From the NCBI GenBank assembly GCA_902475445.1, contig CABRZN010000078.1, positions 1 through 9,587 of the forward strand: a stretch of DNA of 9,587 nucleotides, in the 5' to 3' direction. Below the pieces are notes generated by a model that searched no databases, was not told the DNA's origin, and saw only the letters and a program-made list of their open reading frames with translations. Shown one piece after another: positions 1 to 6,234 of this stretch. A program made the translations under genes and the position numbers. This stretch comes from an uncultured Collinsella sp. GTDB lineage: Bacteria; Actinomycetota; Coriobacteriia; Coriobacteriales; Coriobacteriaceae. Each line of letters opens with the position of its first letter. Within the stretch, counting starts at the first letter, position 1.

Positions 1-1944
1 CTCATTGCCCTCGCCATCCACGGACTCGAATGGCCACACCACGCGGGCGCAAAAAGAGCCGATGTCGACCGTATCCCCACGGCACACCTGCCGATACTCC
101 ACGCCAGGTCGGTTCAATACCTCGGCAGGAGCATCCTCCAGCGCATCCGCCGCCACGGCAATCGTTCCGACCGAAAACTGTTCGAGCACGGCAGGCAGAC
201 CACCCCAGTGGTCCTCATCCCAATGCGTCACAAAGACGGCATCGATATGGTGCACGTTATTGCGAACCAACGCCGCCACCACGCGCTCGTCGAGCCCGCA
301 GTCGACGAGCGCCACTGCGCCGCCCTGGCGAATAAGAATCGCATCGGCCTGGCCCACATCGAGCACCGTCACCGAAGGCGGAGCGAATCGATCCCAGTAG
401 GCGTACGGAATCGCAGCCAAGAGCACCAGGCATGCAAGCCCCACCGCCATAGGACGTGCACGGGGACGCGGCCACCGGACAAGCAGAACCGCCAGCAAAC
501 ACGGCACTAGGTAAATCCACTTGCTATCGGGCGGCACACTCACGGATGCTCCCGGCACGGCGGCAAACAGCTGCTCGAAAAACAGCGCGCAACGGGCGGC
601 AATCATGGGCACAACGAGCGCCCAAGTCCGCAACGGTCCCACGAGCGAAAAGGGAACCAGCACGATGGACACGACGAGCAGTACGCTCACCACCGGACCG
701 AGGACCGCATTTGCCAGCGGAGCAATGAGCGAGAATGTACCGAAGGCAGGAATGGTAATGGGAAGTGTCGCCAGTTGCGAGCACAGCGTGACGGAAAGCA
801 TGCCGGCAACGCCCGACGGAACACTAAGCTCACCCAAAGCGTAGGTCGCATAGGGGCAAAAGCACAGAATGGCTAAGACGCTGGCACATGAAAGCTGAAA
901 TCCCATCTCGAACAGAACCGTCGGCCGCAGCAGCACAAAGATGGACATGGTTACGAAGAGTGCCGAAATTCCGTGCCGGCGACGCCCCGCGCCGTTTACG
1001 ACAAGCGTCGCGAACACCATGCAGCACGCGCGCACGGCCGAGGGAGACGCGCCCGTAAAGGCAACGTAGCCCACAAGCGTTATCGCCAATATCGCCCGCT
1101 GAAGACCACGTGAGCACCGAGTCTTTTGCAATACACCCTCGATTACAAACCCCACGATAGCCAAATGGCTGCCCGAGACGGCGATAAGATGCGCCGTTCC
1201 CGTCACCGAAAACCAGTCGCCCGCCGGCTGGGCGCGCAGCTCGGCCGAACGACCGCAGGCGACACCGGCTATGAGTGCACGCGCCGGGTCGGTCGCAGGC
1301 GCGATGGACGCAAGCAGCCCATTTCGCATCCGAAGAAGCGGCCCCGGAGAGTCCTCATCGACCGACAAAATCCGAACGACTTTAACCTTGCGCACCTCAC
1401 CTCGGAGCACGCGCGATCGTCCATACGCATCGTTCTCAAAACGTGAAACGCGACCGATAACACGCACGTGCGCCCCGACCTTGAGCTCGAGGTCGCACGA
1501 TAGGCGAACCATTGCCAAGTTCTTACCGTCCGCGCGTGCCTCGCAGGTATAGGAAAACACGTCGTCGTTTATGGATGGATCACCCTGCACGACAAACTCA
1601 AGGCTGCTTGCCGCTCGACCGTCGAGCGCCTTCGAGGCGCTTAGCGCGCCCACAGCCCACCAGGCCGAGACGACCGCTCCCGCCACAAGACCGACGGACG
1701 CGGCATACAGCCACCGCTTCCAAGGGGCAAGCCACGCACAAGATTGAGCCAGCACAACGAATACCGCCGCCGCAACGGGGATGGCCCAAAGCGGCCCGAC
1801 CGCCGAAGCCCGCTCCCACAGCAGCGCATCGGCGGCCACGTTGAGCACCAAGGCGCAGCTCATGCACATGCCGGCACACAGAGCCATCGTCCACGGCATC
1901 AGAGGCCGCGGAGGCATCACATGCTCGCGCTCGGTCGCACTCAT
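1..1944 (-). CDS. comEC: ComEC/Rec2-family DNA uptake channel, C-terminus cut by window edge
   Basis: ComEC forms the inner-membrane channel that carries single-stranded DNA into the cell during natural transformation. The frame is open for 648 codons from the ATG at 1944 to the window edge; many family members are about 700-800 residues, so the end of the protein is missing. Seen in the translation: hydrophobic segments near residues 17-42, 52-72 and 78-101; a soluble stretch at about 110-200, where the family has an OB-like N-terminal domain; the competence-domain core around 245-270 with VSGSHLAIVG; several more hydrophobic segments; then a metallo-beta-lactamase-like domain from about 525, with DVGQADAILI (D529) and THWDEDHWGG (H574, D576, D578, H579). 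The HxDxDH metal motif is intact in the part visible. The start overlaps the comEA stop as ATGA, which suggests coupled translation; I see no strong ribosome binding site. No frameshift is visible. The family call is secure; actual competence of the organism is not shown. Confidence 0.95.
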   Translation of the reverse strand, partial: MSATEREHVMPPRPLMPWTMALCAGMCMSCALVLNVAADALLWERASAVGPLWAIPVAAAVFVVLAQSCAWLAPWKRWLYAASVGLVAGAVVSAWWAVGALSASKALDGRAASSLEFVVQGDPSINDDVFSYTCEARADGKNLAMVRLSCDLELKVGAHVRVIGRVSRFENDAYGRSRVLRGEVRKVKVVRILSVDEDSPGPLLRMRNGLLASIAPATDPARALIAGVACGRSAELRAQPAGDWFSVTGTAHLIAVSGSHLAIVGFVIEGVLQKTRCSRGLQRAILAITLVGYVAFTGASPSAVRACCMVFATLVVNGAGRRRHGISALFVTMSIFVLLRPTVLFEMGFQLSCASVLAILCFCPYATYALGELSVPSGVAGMLSVTLCSQLATLPITIPAFGTFSLIAPLANAVLGPVVSVLLVVSIVLVPFSLVGPLRTWALVVPMIAARCALFFEQLFAAVPGASVSVPPDSKWIYLVPCLLAVLLVRWPRPRARPMAVGLACLVLLAAIPYAYWDRFAPPSVTVLDVGQADAILIRQGGAVALVDCGLDERVVAALVRNNVHHIDAVFVTHWDEDHWGGLPAVLEQFSVGTIAVAADALEDAPAEVLNRPGVEYRQVCRGDTVDIGSFCARVVWPFESVDGEGNE

Positions 1945-2654
1945 ACGCAGATGGAATCTTTGATTTTGGCAAGCTTCTTCTCGCCGATTCCCGACACACG
2001 CATCAGATCGTCAACCGAGGCAAAAGCACCGTTCTTTGTCCGCTCATCGATAATCGACTGGGCCATGGAGGGACCGATGCCAGAGAGCGTCTGCAGCTCT
2101 GCCGCGCTTGCCGTATTGATATTTACTAGGCCTGTTGCGCCACTCACGCCCGATGATGCGGAAGCCCCACCATCAACACCGGCTTCCGAAATGGACGCCT
2201 GCTGTTCCCCTACCGTTGGAACGTGGATTTTTTGTCCATCAATGACCTTAGATGCCCGATTGAGCCCCGTAACGTCTGCCTCGAGCGCCAGCCCGCCGGC
2301 GGCATCAATCGCCTGAGCCACCCGCGCGCCATCCTTGAGGCGATATACACCGGGCGACACGACGGCGCCATCAACATCGACATAAACCTCTGCCGCGGCA
2401 GACACCTTAGGCGAAGAGCCTTCGGATGTCTTTCCGCTCGAGGCATCGCCGGATCCCGGCTCCACCAACGAGCCCGAACCGTCAGTGTGCTCAAACGACA
2501 CGCCGCCGGCACCGCCGCCAAGGTTCGCCATCGCCAGTCCACTCGCCATCGCAATGACGACCAGTATCGCCATCACCACTGCCTTATGACCGAGCAGCTT
2601 GTCCGCCAAGCGGTCCATCCGTTTGACCCGTTCGTGTTGTTCGCGCTGCGCCAT
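1941..2654 (-). CDS. comEA: ComEA-like membrane-anchored DNA receptor (SLBB + helix-hairpin-helix)
   Basis: ComEA binds double-stranded DNA outside the membrane and hands it to ComEC. The 237-residue protein has a short charged N-terminus, one transmembrane helix at about 24-45, a Gly/Ser-rich linker at about 46-88, an SLBB domain at about 89-147 (begins YVDVDGAVVSPGVY), a second low-complexity linker, and a C-terminal pair of helix-hairpin-helix motifs at about 176-237 (NINTASAAEL, SGIGPSMAQSI, VSGIGEKKLAKI). This is the usual order for Gram-positive ComEA. I chose the ATG at 2654 because GGGAGGT lies six bases upstream. The frame could extend 26 codons further to a TTG at 2732, but that extension has no such site and would put extra residues before the membrane anchor. 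comEC follows with a 4-bp overlap; no comEB-like gene is present. It is separated from thiI by a terminator, so it probably has its own promoter. Confidence 0.93.
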   Translation of the reverse strand: MAQREQHERVKRMDRLADKLLGHKAVVMAILVVIAMASGLAMANLGGGAGGVSFEHTDGSGSLVEPGSGDASSGKTSEGSSPKVSAAAEVYVDVDGAVVSPGVYRLKDGARVAQAIDAAGGLALEADVTGLNRASKVIDGQKIHVPTVGEQQASISEAGVDGGASASSGVSGATGLVNINTASAAELQTLSGIGPSMAQSIIDERTKNGAFASVDDLMRVSGIGEKKLAKIKDSICV

Positions 2655-2660
2655 AGCAAA

Positions 2661-2667
2661 ACCTCCC
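2661..2667 (-). promoter_or_regulatory. comEA ribosome binding site
   Basis: Minus-strand GGGAGGT, six bases before the ATG at 2654. It decides the comEA start in favour of this ATG over the upstream in-frame TTG at 2732. Confidence 0.8.
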
Positions 2668-2709
2668 AACAACATCGTGTCAGGAAAGGAGTTCCGCAAC
2701 AGCCACGCC

Positions 2710-2751
2710 CCAAAACCGGTTTTCTCGGTCAAACCAAAAGCTGACCAAAAC
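2710..2751 (-). promoter_or_regulatory. Candidate operator region upstream of comEA (palindrome plus repeats)
   Basis: A perfect 12-bp palindrome, AAAACCGGTTTT, occupies 2712-2723. The hexamer TTTTGG (minus strand) occurs three times, at 2710-2715, 2734-2739 and 2745-2750, so starts are spaced 24 and 11 bp, close to whole helical turns. A GGTCA/TGACC inverted pair (2727-2731 and 2742-2746) lies among them. This AT-richer patch sits 55-100 bp before the comEA start in the only untranslated DNA of the competence operon, between the thiI terminator and comEA. A regulator site is an inference; I found no clear -35/-10 pair nearby and cannot name a regulator. Confidence 0.3.
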
Positions 2752-2821
2752 CTTGCACAAATCTGTCCATTTATTCAGGCACGCGTCAGCAAATGAACAC
2801 TTAGCCGCAAAATGCCCAGAT

Positions 2822-2857
2822 AGCAAAAGACCGACGATGCAAAATCACCGCCGGTCT
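2822..2857 (-). terminator. Rho-independent terminator after thiI
   Basis: Read on the minus strand, 2857-2846 pairs with 2839-2828 as a continuous 12-bp stem (starting AGACCG, ending CGGTCT) that includes two G-U wobbles, around a six-base loop (2845-2840), followed by TTTTG. On the plus strand the two wobbles become A-C mismatches, so the structure is built for minus-strand transcripts. It begins 10 bases after the thiI stop and should separate the mihF-gmk-rpoZ-thiI transcript from comEA-comEC. Confidence 0.85.
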
Positions 2858-2867
2858 ATGCACAACA

Positions 2868-4112
2868 TTATTCGTGATCTTGGTAAATCTCACGTGGAGC
2901 GAGCTCCGAATGTTTGCGTTTTAAGGTCTTAGGGGCCTTATACGTGTTGCTCTCGAAGTCGATGTACTCGGTCTGCTTGAGCAGGCGCTCGATCATCTCC
3001 TCATGATCGAACAACTCCCAGGCCTCGTGCACAGCATCGAGTTTAGCGTGCGTCTCGGGACGGCGCGGCATAAATAGCGTGCAGCAGTCGGGAGCGGCCT
3101 CAGTCGAGATATCGAACGTACCGATCTCCTCGGCGCGCGCGATGATCTCCTGCTTGTCCGAACCGATGAGAGGGCGGAACACGGGGATCTTCACGGCCTC
3201 GTTGACGGCCATGATGTTCTCAAGCGTTTGGGAGGCAACCTGCCCAAGCGATTCGCCCGTAACGATGGCCCTGGCGCCCTCGATGTGTGCAATGCGCTCG
3301 GCAACCGAATACATAATGCGGCGATACATGATCACGCGCAGATTGCTGGGACAGGTAACCGAAATCTCACGCTGGCAGTCGCCAAACGGCACCACGTACA
3401 GGCGGCCGATCTGGACACCCGGCTCAAGCGCACGGATGATGTCCTGCACCAAATACTCGCTCGTATCGGGCGTCTGCGGACGACCAGAGAAATGTACCGG
3501 CACGCACACCGCGCCGCGACGCGCGAGCATCCAGGTCGCCACCGGAGAATCGATACCCGACGACAGAAGCGTCACGACCTTGCCGGCAGAACCCACCGGC
3601 AGACCGCCCACGCCGCGCTCGGAGCGCGCGTACACATAAACGCTACCCTGGACCACCAGTACGTGCACCATCGCATCGGGGTCGTGCATCTGAACCTTTT
3701 TATCAGGAAACGCCTCGCACAGCACCTCGCCCACCTGACGATTGATGTCAATCGAGGTTAGCTCATAGTCAGTATTGGAGCGCTTGGCGTGCACCTTAAA
3801 CGAATCGAAGGAACCAAACTCGCGCAGCGCCTTCACGGCGGCGGCGCAGTACTCCTGCGGGTCGCGGTTAGTGTGATACGCCAAAGACACACGAGCAACG
3901 CCGGGAACGGTGCGAATGACACGCGCCGCCTCATCGGCCTGATGCTCGTTAAAGGTCACGAGGATATAACCGGAAATTCGAGACACGGCATTCACGGAAA
4001 AGGCGGCCAAGGCCGCCTTGATGTTATCCATGAGGATATGCTCAAAATGTGCGCGGTTCTTGCCCTTCAGTCCAACCTCGTGATAGTGGACCAGACAGAC
4101 GCGAGCTGCCAT
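2868..4112 (-). CDS. thiI: tRNA 4-thiouridine synthase ThiI
   Basis: ThiI adenylates U8 of tRNA and transfers sulfur to make 4-thiouridine; in many bacteria it also serves thiamine thiazole synthesis. The 414-residue protein has an N-terminal ferredoxin-like/THUMP region (about 1-165), then a PP-loop ATP-pyrophosphatase domain with the signature SSGIDSP (S184-P190), TGESLGQVASQT near 285-296, and DCCTLFMPRRPETH with Cys343/Cys344 at the position of the family's catalytic cysteine. The C-terminal rhodanese domain found in Escherichia coli ThiI is absent, as is normal for the shorter Gram-positive form, so a separate cysteine desulfurase must supply sulfur. The ATG directly abuts the rpoZ TAA with no gap and only a weak AAGG upstream, so translation is probably coupled to rpoZ. 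It is the last gene of its operon. Confidence 0.95.
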   Translation of the reverse strand: MAARVCLVHYHEVGLKGKNRAHFEHILMDNIKAALAAFSVNAVSRISGYILVTFNEHQADEAARVIRTVPGVARVSLAYHTNRDPQEYCAAAVKALREFGSFDSFKVHAKRSNTDYELTSIDINRQVGEVLCEAFPDKKVQMHDPDAMVHVLVVQGSVYVYARSERGVGGLPVGSAGKVVTLLSSGIDSPVATWMLARRGAVCVPVHFSGRPQTPDTSEYLVQDIIRALEPGVQIGRLYVVPFGDCQREISVTCPSNLRVIMYRRIMYSVAERIAHIEGARAIVTGESLGQVASQTLENIMAVNEAVKIPVFRPLIGSDKQEIIARAEEIGTFDISTEAAPDCCTLFMPRRPETHAKLDAVHEAWELFDHEEMIERLLKQTEYIDFESNTYKAPKTLKRKHSELAPREIYQDHE

Positions 4113-4394
4113 TTAGGCTTCAGCAACCTTGTGGCCGAGCGCCTTCTCGTAACGGGCCTCGTCGTAAGAGATGTCGCCGTCGACAATCTCGTCCATAGCC
4201 ATCGAGATGGTATCGGCACCGGAAAGCCCGATGGTGATGTCATCGACATCCTGGACGGCAAGCACGCGGTTGTGCTGGCCACGCAGCATGCTATTGATGT
4301 CGCAGGCGCGCTTGGAGGCAAGCGAAGCGAGCAGGAAGCGGTTGTGATCGGTCTTCTCCAGAAGATCGTCAATGCAAGGCTTTACAACGGACAC
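4113..4394 (-). CDS. rpoZ: RNA polymerase omega subunit
   Basis: Omega is the small RNA polymerase subunit that binds and chaperones beta-prime. The 93-residue protein is within the family's usual 70-110 residues and shows the conserved N-terminal pattern KPCIDDLLEK (5-14) and the basic helix ASKRACDINSM (26-36), followed by an acidic C-terminal part. The start is a GTG at 4394; AAAGGA in the end of gmk gives a ribosome binding site about ten bases upstream. It begins five bases after the gmk stop and its own stop touches the thiI start. Its position directly after gmk is conserved in many bacteria and supports the call, which would be weaker on sequence alone because omega is short and variable. 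Confidence 0.92.
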   Translation of the reverse strand: MSVVKPCIDDLLEKTDHNRFLLASLASKRACDINSMLRGQHNRVLAVQDVDDITIGLSGADTISMAMDEIVDGDISYDEARYEKALGHKVAEA

Positions 4395-4399
4395 GGACC

Positions 4400-4969
4400 T
4401 CAGATCCTTTCATGCATATCGAGAACGCGAACGAGCTCATCGGTCGCGCGGTCGAGATCGTCATTCACCACGACGTCGTCGTAGCGGTCGGCAAGGGCAA
4501 GCTCATCGGCGGCGTTTGCCATACGCAGCTCAATCGTCTCGGGCGTCTCGGTACCGCGACCGACTAGACGCTCGCGGAGCACCTCAAGCGAAGGCGGCTT
4601 GATAAAGATCAGCACGGCCTCGGGGAAACGCTCCTTCACCTGCAGGGCGCCCTGGACATCGATCTCCAAAATCAGAGACGAGCCCGAGGCGAGCTTGGAT
4701 GTGACCTCGCTCACCAACGTGCCGTAGCAGTTACCGTGGACCTCGGCCCACTCAACAAACTCACCGTTTGCCACGCGGCGGTCGAACTCCTCGCGCGTCA
4801 GAAAAAAGTAGTTGACGCCGTCGACCTCACCTTTGCGTGGTGCTCGCGTGGTAGCCGAAACCGTCAGGCCCAGGTTCGAGCGGCGCTCGCGCACACGAGT
4901 GACGAGCGTACCCTTGCCTGCGCCTGACGGTCCAGAAATCACAAAGAGCTTGGAATCCTGAGCGCTCAC
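4400..4969 (-). CDS. gmk: Guanylate kinase
   Basis: Guanylate kinase phosphorylates GMP (and dGMP) to GDP with ATP, a required step in GTP supply. The 189-residue protein has normal family length. The P-loop GPSGAGKGT lies at residues 13-21; the GMP-binding motif SATTRAPRKGEVDGVNY is at 38-54 (S38, R42, R45, Y54), and E73 and Y82 in EFVEWAEVHGNCYGT fit the remaining GMP contacts. The lid and C-terminal part (IDVQGALQVK, RLVGRGTETPETIELRM) are standard. Translation is assigned to a GTG at 4969, which directly follows the mihF TAA; no good ribosome binding site is seen, so coupling to mihF is likely. The mihF-gmk-rpoZ order is the usual one in actinobacteria. Confidence 0.97.
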   Translation of the reverse strand: MSAQDSKLFVISGPSGAGKGTLVTRVRERRSNLGLTVSATTRAPRKGEVDGVNYFFLTREEFDRRVANGEFVEWAEVHGNCYGTLVSEVTSKLASGSSLILEIDVQGALQVKERFPEAVLIFIKPPSLEVLRERLVGRGTETPETIELRMANAADELALADRYDDVVVNDDLDRATDELVRVLDMHERI

Positions 4970-5278
4970 TTATTTGGTCAGCTGCTCGAGGAGCTGCTCG
5001 CGCTGACGGACACCGAGGCCCTGGACGCGACGAGTAGCGGAGATACCGAGCTCCTCCATGATCTTGGCGGCCTTGGCCTTGCCATAACCGGGGAGAGACT
5101 CGATGAGGGTGGAAACCTTCATGCGGGAAGCGATGGGGTCATCGGAGTTGAGCACGGACTCGAGGGACTTCTCGCCCTTCTTGATCTGCTCGCGAAGCTC
5201 AGCGCGGGCGTGACGTGCGGCAGCAGCCTTCTCAAGAGCCTGCTTGCGCTGCTCGTCGGTAAGCTGAGGGAGTGCCAT
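4970..5278 (-). CDS. mihF: Actinobacterial integration host factor (mIHF)
   Basis: This 102-residue protein matches the mycobacterial integration host factor family from its first residues (MALPQLTDEQRKQALEKA) through MKVSTLIESLPGYGKAKA and TRRVQGLGVRQREQLLEQL. These small nucleoid-associated proteins bind and bend DNA and are essential in mycobacteria; they are unrelated in fold to the HU-like E. coli IHF. A basic, helical N-terminus (about 5-40) precedes an S13/H2TH-like DNA-binding region (about 53-100). The ATG at 5278 was chosen because family members begin at this MALPQ and GGAGGT lies just upstream; a TTG at 5290 overlaps that site and is unlikely. It is the first gene of the operon, ahead of gmk, and is the best taxonomic marker in the window, since the family is essentially confined to Actinobacteria. 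Confidence 0.96.
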   Translation of the reverse strand: MALPQLTDEQRKQALEKAAAARHARAELREQIKKGEKSLESVLNSDDPIASRMKVSTLIESLPGYGKAKAAKIMEELGISATRRVQGLGVRQREQLLEQLTK

Positions 5279-5282
5279 TCGT

Positions 5283-5288
5283 ACCTCC
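5283..5288 (-). promoter_or_regulatory. mihF ribosome binding site
   Basis: Minus-strand GGAGGT with a four-base spacer to the ATG at 5278. The spacer is short, but the match is strong and family alignment supports that ATG. Confidence 0.75.
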
Positions 5289-5322
5289 AAATAGTTGGGT
5301 TATATCTGATTCAATAATTGGC

Positions 5323-5331
5323 ATTTTAGCA
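5323..5331 (-). promoter_or_regulatory. Extended -10 promoter candidate for mihF operon
   Basis: Minus-strand TGCTAAAAT is an extended -10 element (TGnTAnnnT) with five of six matches to TATAAT. It lies 45 bases before the mihF ATG and would give a leader of about 40 bases. No good -35 hexamer sits at 16-18 bp, which is tolerated in extended -10 promoters. Found by eye only. Confidence 0.5.
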
Positions 5332-5366
5332 CGTAGAACGCACAAAAAGCCTAATCGCGGCTCCAT

Positions 5367-5395
5367 AGGTTAGACGATACCCGCAAAAAGTGCAA
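5367..5395 (-). promoter_or_regulatory. Second promoter candidate for mihF operon
   Basis: Minus-strand TTGCAC (5395-5390), a 17-bp spacer, and TAACCT (5372-5367) fit the relaxed actinobacterial -35/-10 pattern with TAnnnT. It lies upstream of the extended -10 candidate and would give a leader of about 80 bases. Weaker than the other candidate. Confidence 0.35.
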
Positions 5396-5414
5396 TATAC
5401 TGCGCCCAAAGTTA

Positions 5415-5472
5415 AGCCCCTGACCTGCGATTCCACACAAAGGATGGGAAAGTTTACGCAGGCACAGGGGCT
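5415..5472. repeat. 58-bp two-part inverted repeat between pyrF and mihF
   Basis: The arms 5415-5429 and 5457-5472 pair over 8 bp (AGCCCCTG with CAGGGGCT), a small 1x2 internal loop, then 6 bp (CCTGCG with CGCAGG). Inside, TTCC..CA pairs with TG..GGAA with a one-base bulge, making a long branched-free hairpin. It starts 45 bases after the pyrF stop and lies upstream of both mihF promoter candidates. It is followed by ATTTTGTG on the plus strand and TAACTTT on the minus strand, so the U-tract for ending pyr transcripts is poor. It could be a weak terminator for the pyr operon, a processing or sRNA structure, or a small dispersed repeat; I cannot decide between these. Confidence 0.65.
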
Positions 5473-5517
5473 ATTTTGTGCTAATGAGACCCAAAAGTGG
5501 TGACTTAGGGGAATCTT

Positions 5518-6234
5518 TTACGCGACGTTTTCGACCAGCTCGGCGACGATGGCGTCAAAGGCGGCAACCGGATCGTCGGCACCGGTGATGGGACGGCCCA
5601 CCACAATGTGGCTTGCGCCACGCTCGATAGCCTGGGAAGGCGTCGCCACGCGGGACTGGTCACCAAGGGCGGCACCCACCGGACGCACACCCGGAGTCAC
5701 GATCAGGGCATCAGGACCCAGCAGCTCACGCATGTCGTGAGCCTCCATCGGTGAGCACACGATGCCATCGATGCCGTTGGCCTGAGCAAGCTTTGCCAAG
5801 CGGGCGGCCTCCTCGGCCACGGGAGACTCGACGCCGATCTCGCTCAAGGCATCCTGATTCATGCTCGTGAGCACGGTGATGGCGACGAGCTTGGCGCGGT
5901 CCTCACGCGCCTCCTCGGCACCCTCGCGGCAGGCAGCGAGCATAGCACCCGAGCCCAGGCCGTGGACCGAAAGCAGGTCGGCACCGGCAAGCGAGGCCGA
6001 GCGGGCAGCGCCGCGCACCTGATGCGGAATGTCATGGAACTTAAGGTCGAGGAAGACCTTAAAGCCAAGGTCCTTAAAGGTCTTGACGATCTGGGGACCC
6101 TCAGCGTAATAGAGCGTCATGCCGACCTTGAGCCAGGCGGCATGGCCCGAAAGCTCGTGGGCGAGCTCGAGCGCGCGCTCACGGTCGCAGTCGAGGGCGA
6201 CGACAACACGGTCGCGGGCATCATTCTCTAGCAT
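5518..6234 (-). CDS. pyrF: Orotidine 5'-phosphate decarboxylase, type I
   Basis: PyrF decarboxylates OMP to UMP, the last step of de novo UMP synthesis. The 238-residue TIM-barrel protein has VVVALDCD at the N-terminus (D15), a lysine at K36 (AWLKVG), the catalytic motif DLKFHDIP (D63, K65, D68), and the phosphate-binding C-terminal part VTPGVRP and HIVVGRPIT. Both length and motif identify the type I family common in Firmicutes and Proteobacteria, not the longer type II enzyme (about 270-280 residues) of Mycobacterium and Streptomyces. The ATG at 6234 overlaps the end of pyrD by 7 bp (ATGCTAG), so the two are almost surely co-transcribed; GGTGG lies upstream inside pyrD. It is the last gene of the pyr cluster. 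Confidence 0.97.
   Translation of the reverse strand: MLENDARDRVVVALDCDRERALELAHELSGHAAWLKVGMTLYYAEGPQIVKTFKDLGFKVFLDLKFHDIPHQVRGAARSASLAGADLLSVHGLGSGAMLAACREGAEEAREDRAKLVAITVLTSMNQDALSEIGVESPVAEEAARLAKLAQANGIDGIVCSPMEAHDMRELLGPDALIVTPGVRPVGAALGDQSRVATPSQAIERGASHIVVGRPITGADDPVAAFDAIVAELVENVA

Noticed and set aside
1744..2316. 190-codon plus-strand open frame opposite comEC and comEA
   Set aside because: Ser/Pro/Ala-rich translation, straddles two supported genes on the other strand and shows no motif.
2655..2821. A sigma-70-type promoter for comEA
   Set aside because: TAAATG and several TTG-containing hexamers are present, but no pair has acceptable matches at 16-18 bp spacing.
3789..4484. 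231-codon plus-strand open frame opposite thiI, rpoZ and gmk
   Set aside because: It spans parts of three genes on the other strand, has no recognisable domain, and no convincing ribosome binding site was seen.
5341..5362. Short AGCC/GGCT hairpin followed by TTTTT upstream of mihF
   Set aside because: Only a 4-bp stem with a 7-base loop, and it would lie at or before the expected transcription starts, so an attenuator is not supported.
5473..5517. CCC/GGG plus AAG/CTT hairpin just after the pyrF stop as a terminator
   Set aside because: The stem is interrupted by a mismatched internal loop and is not followed by a U-tract.
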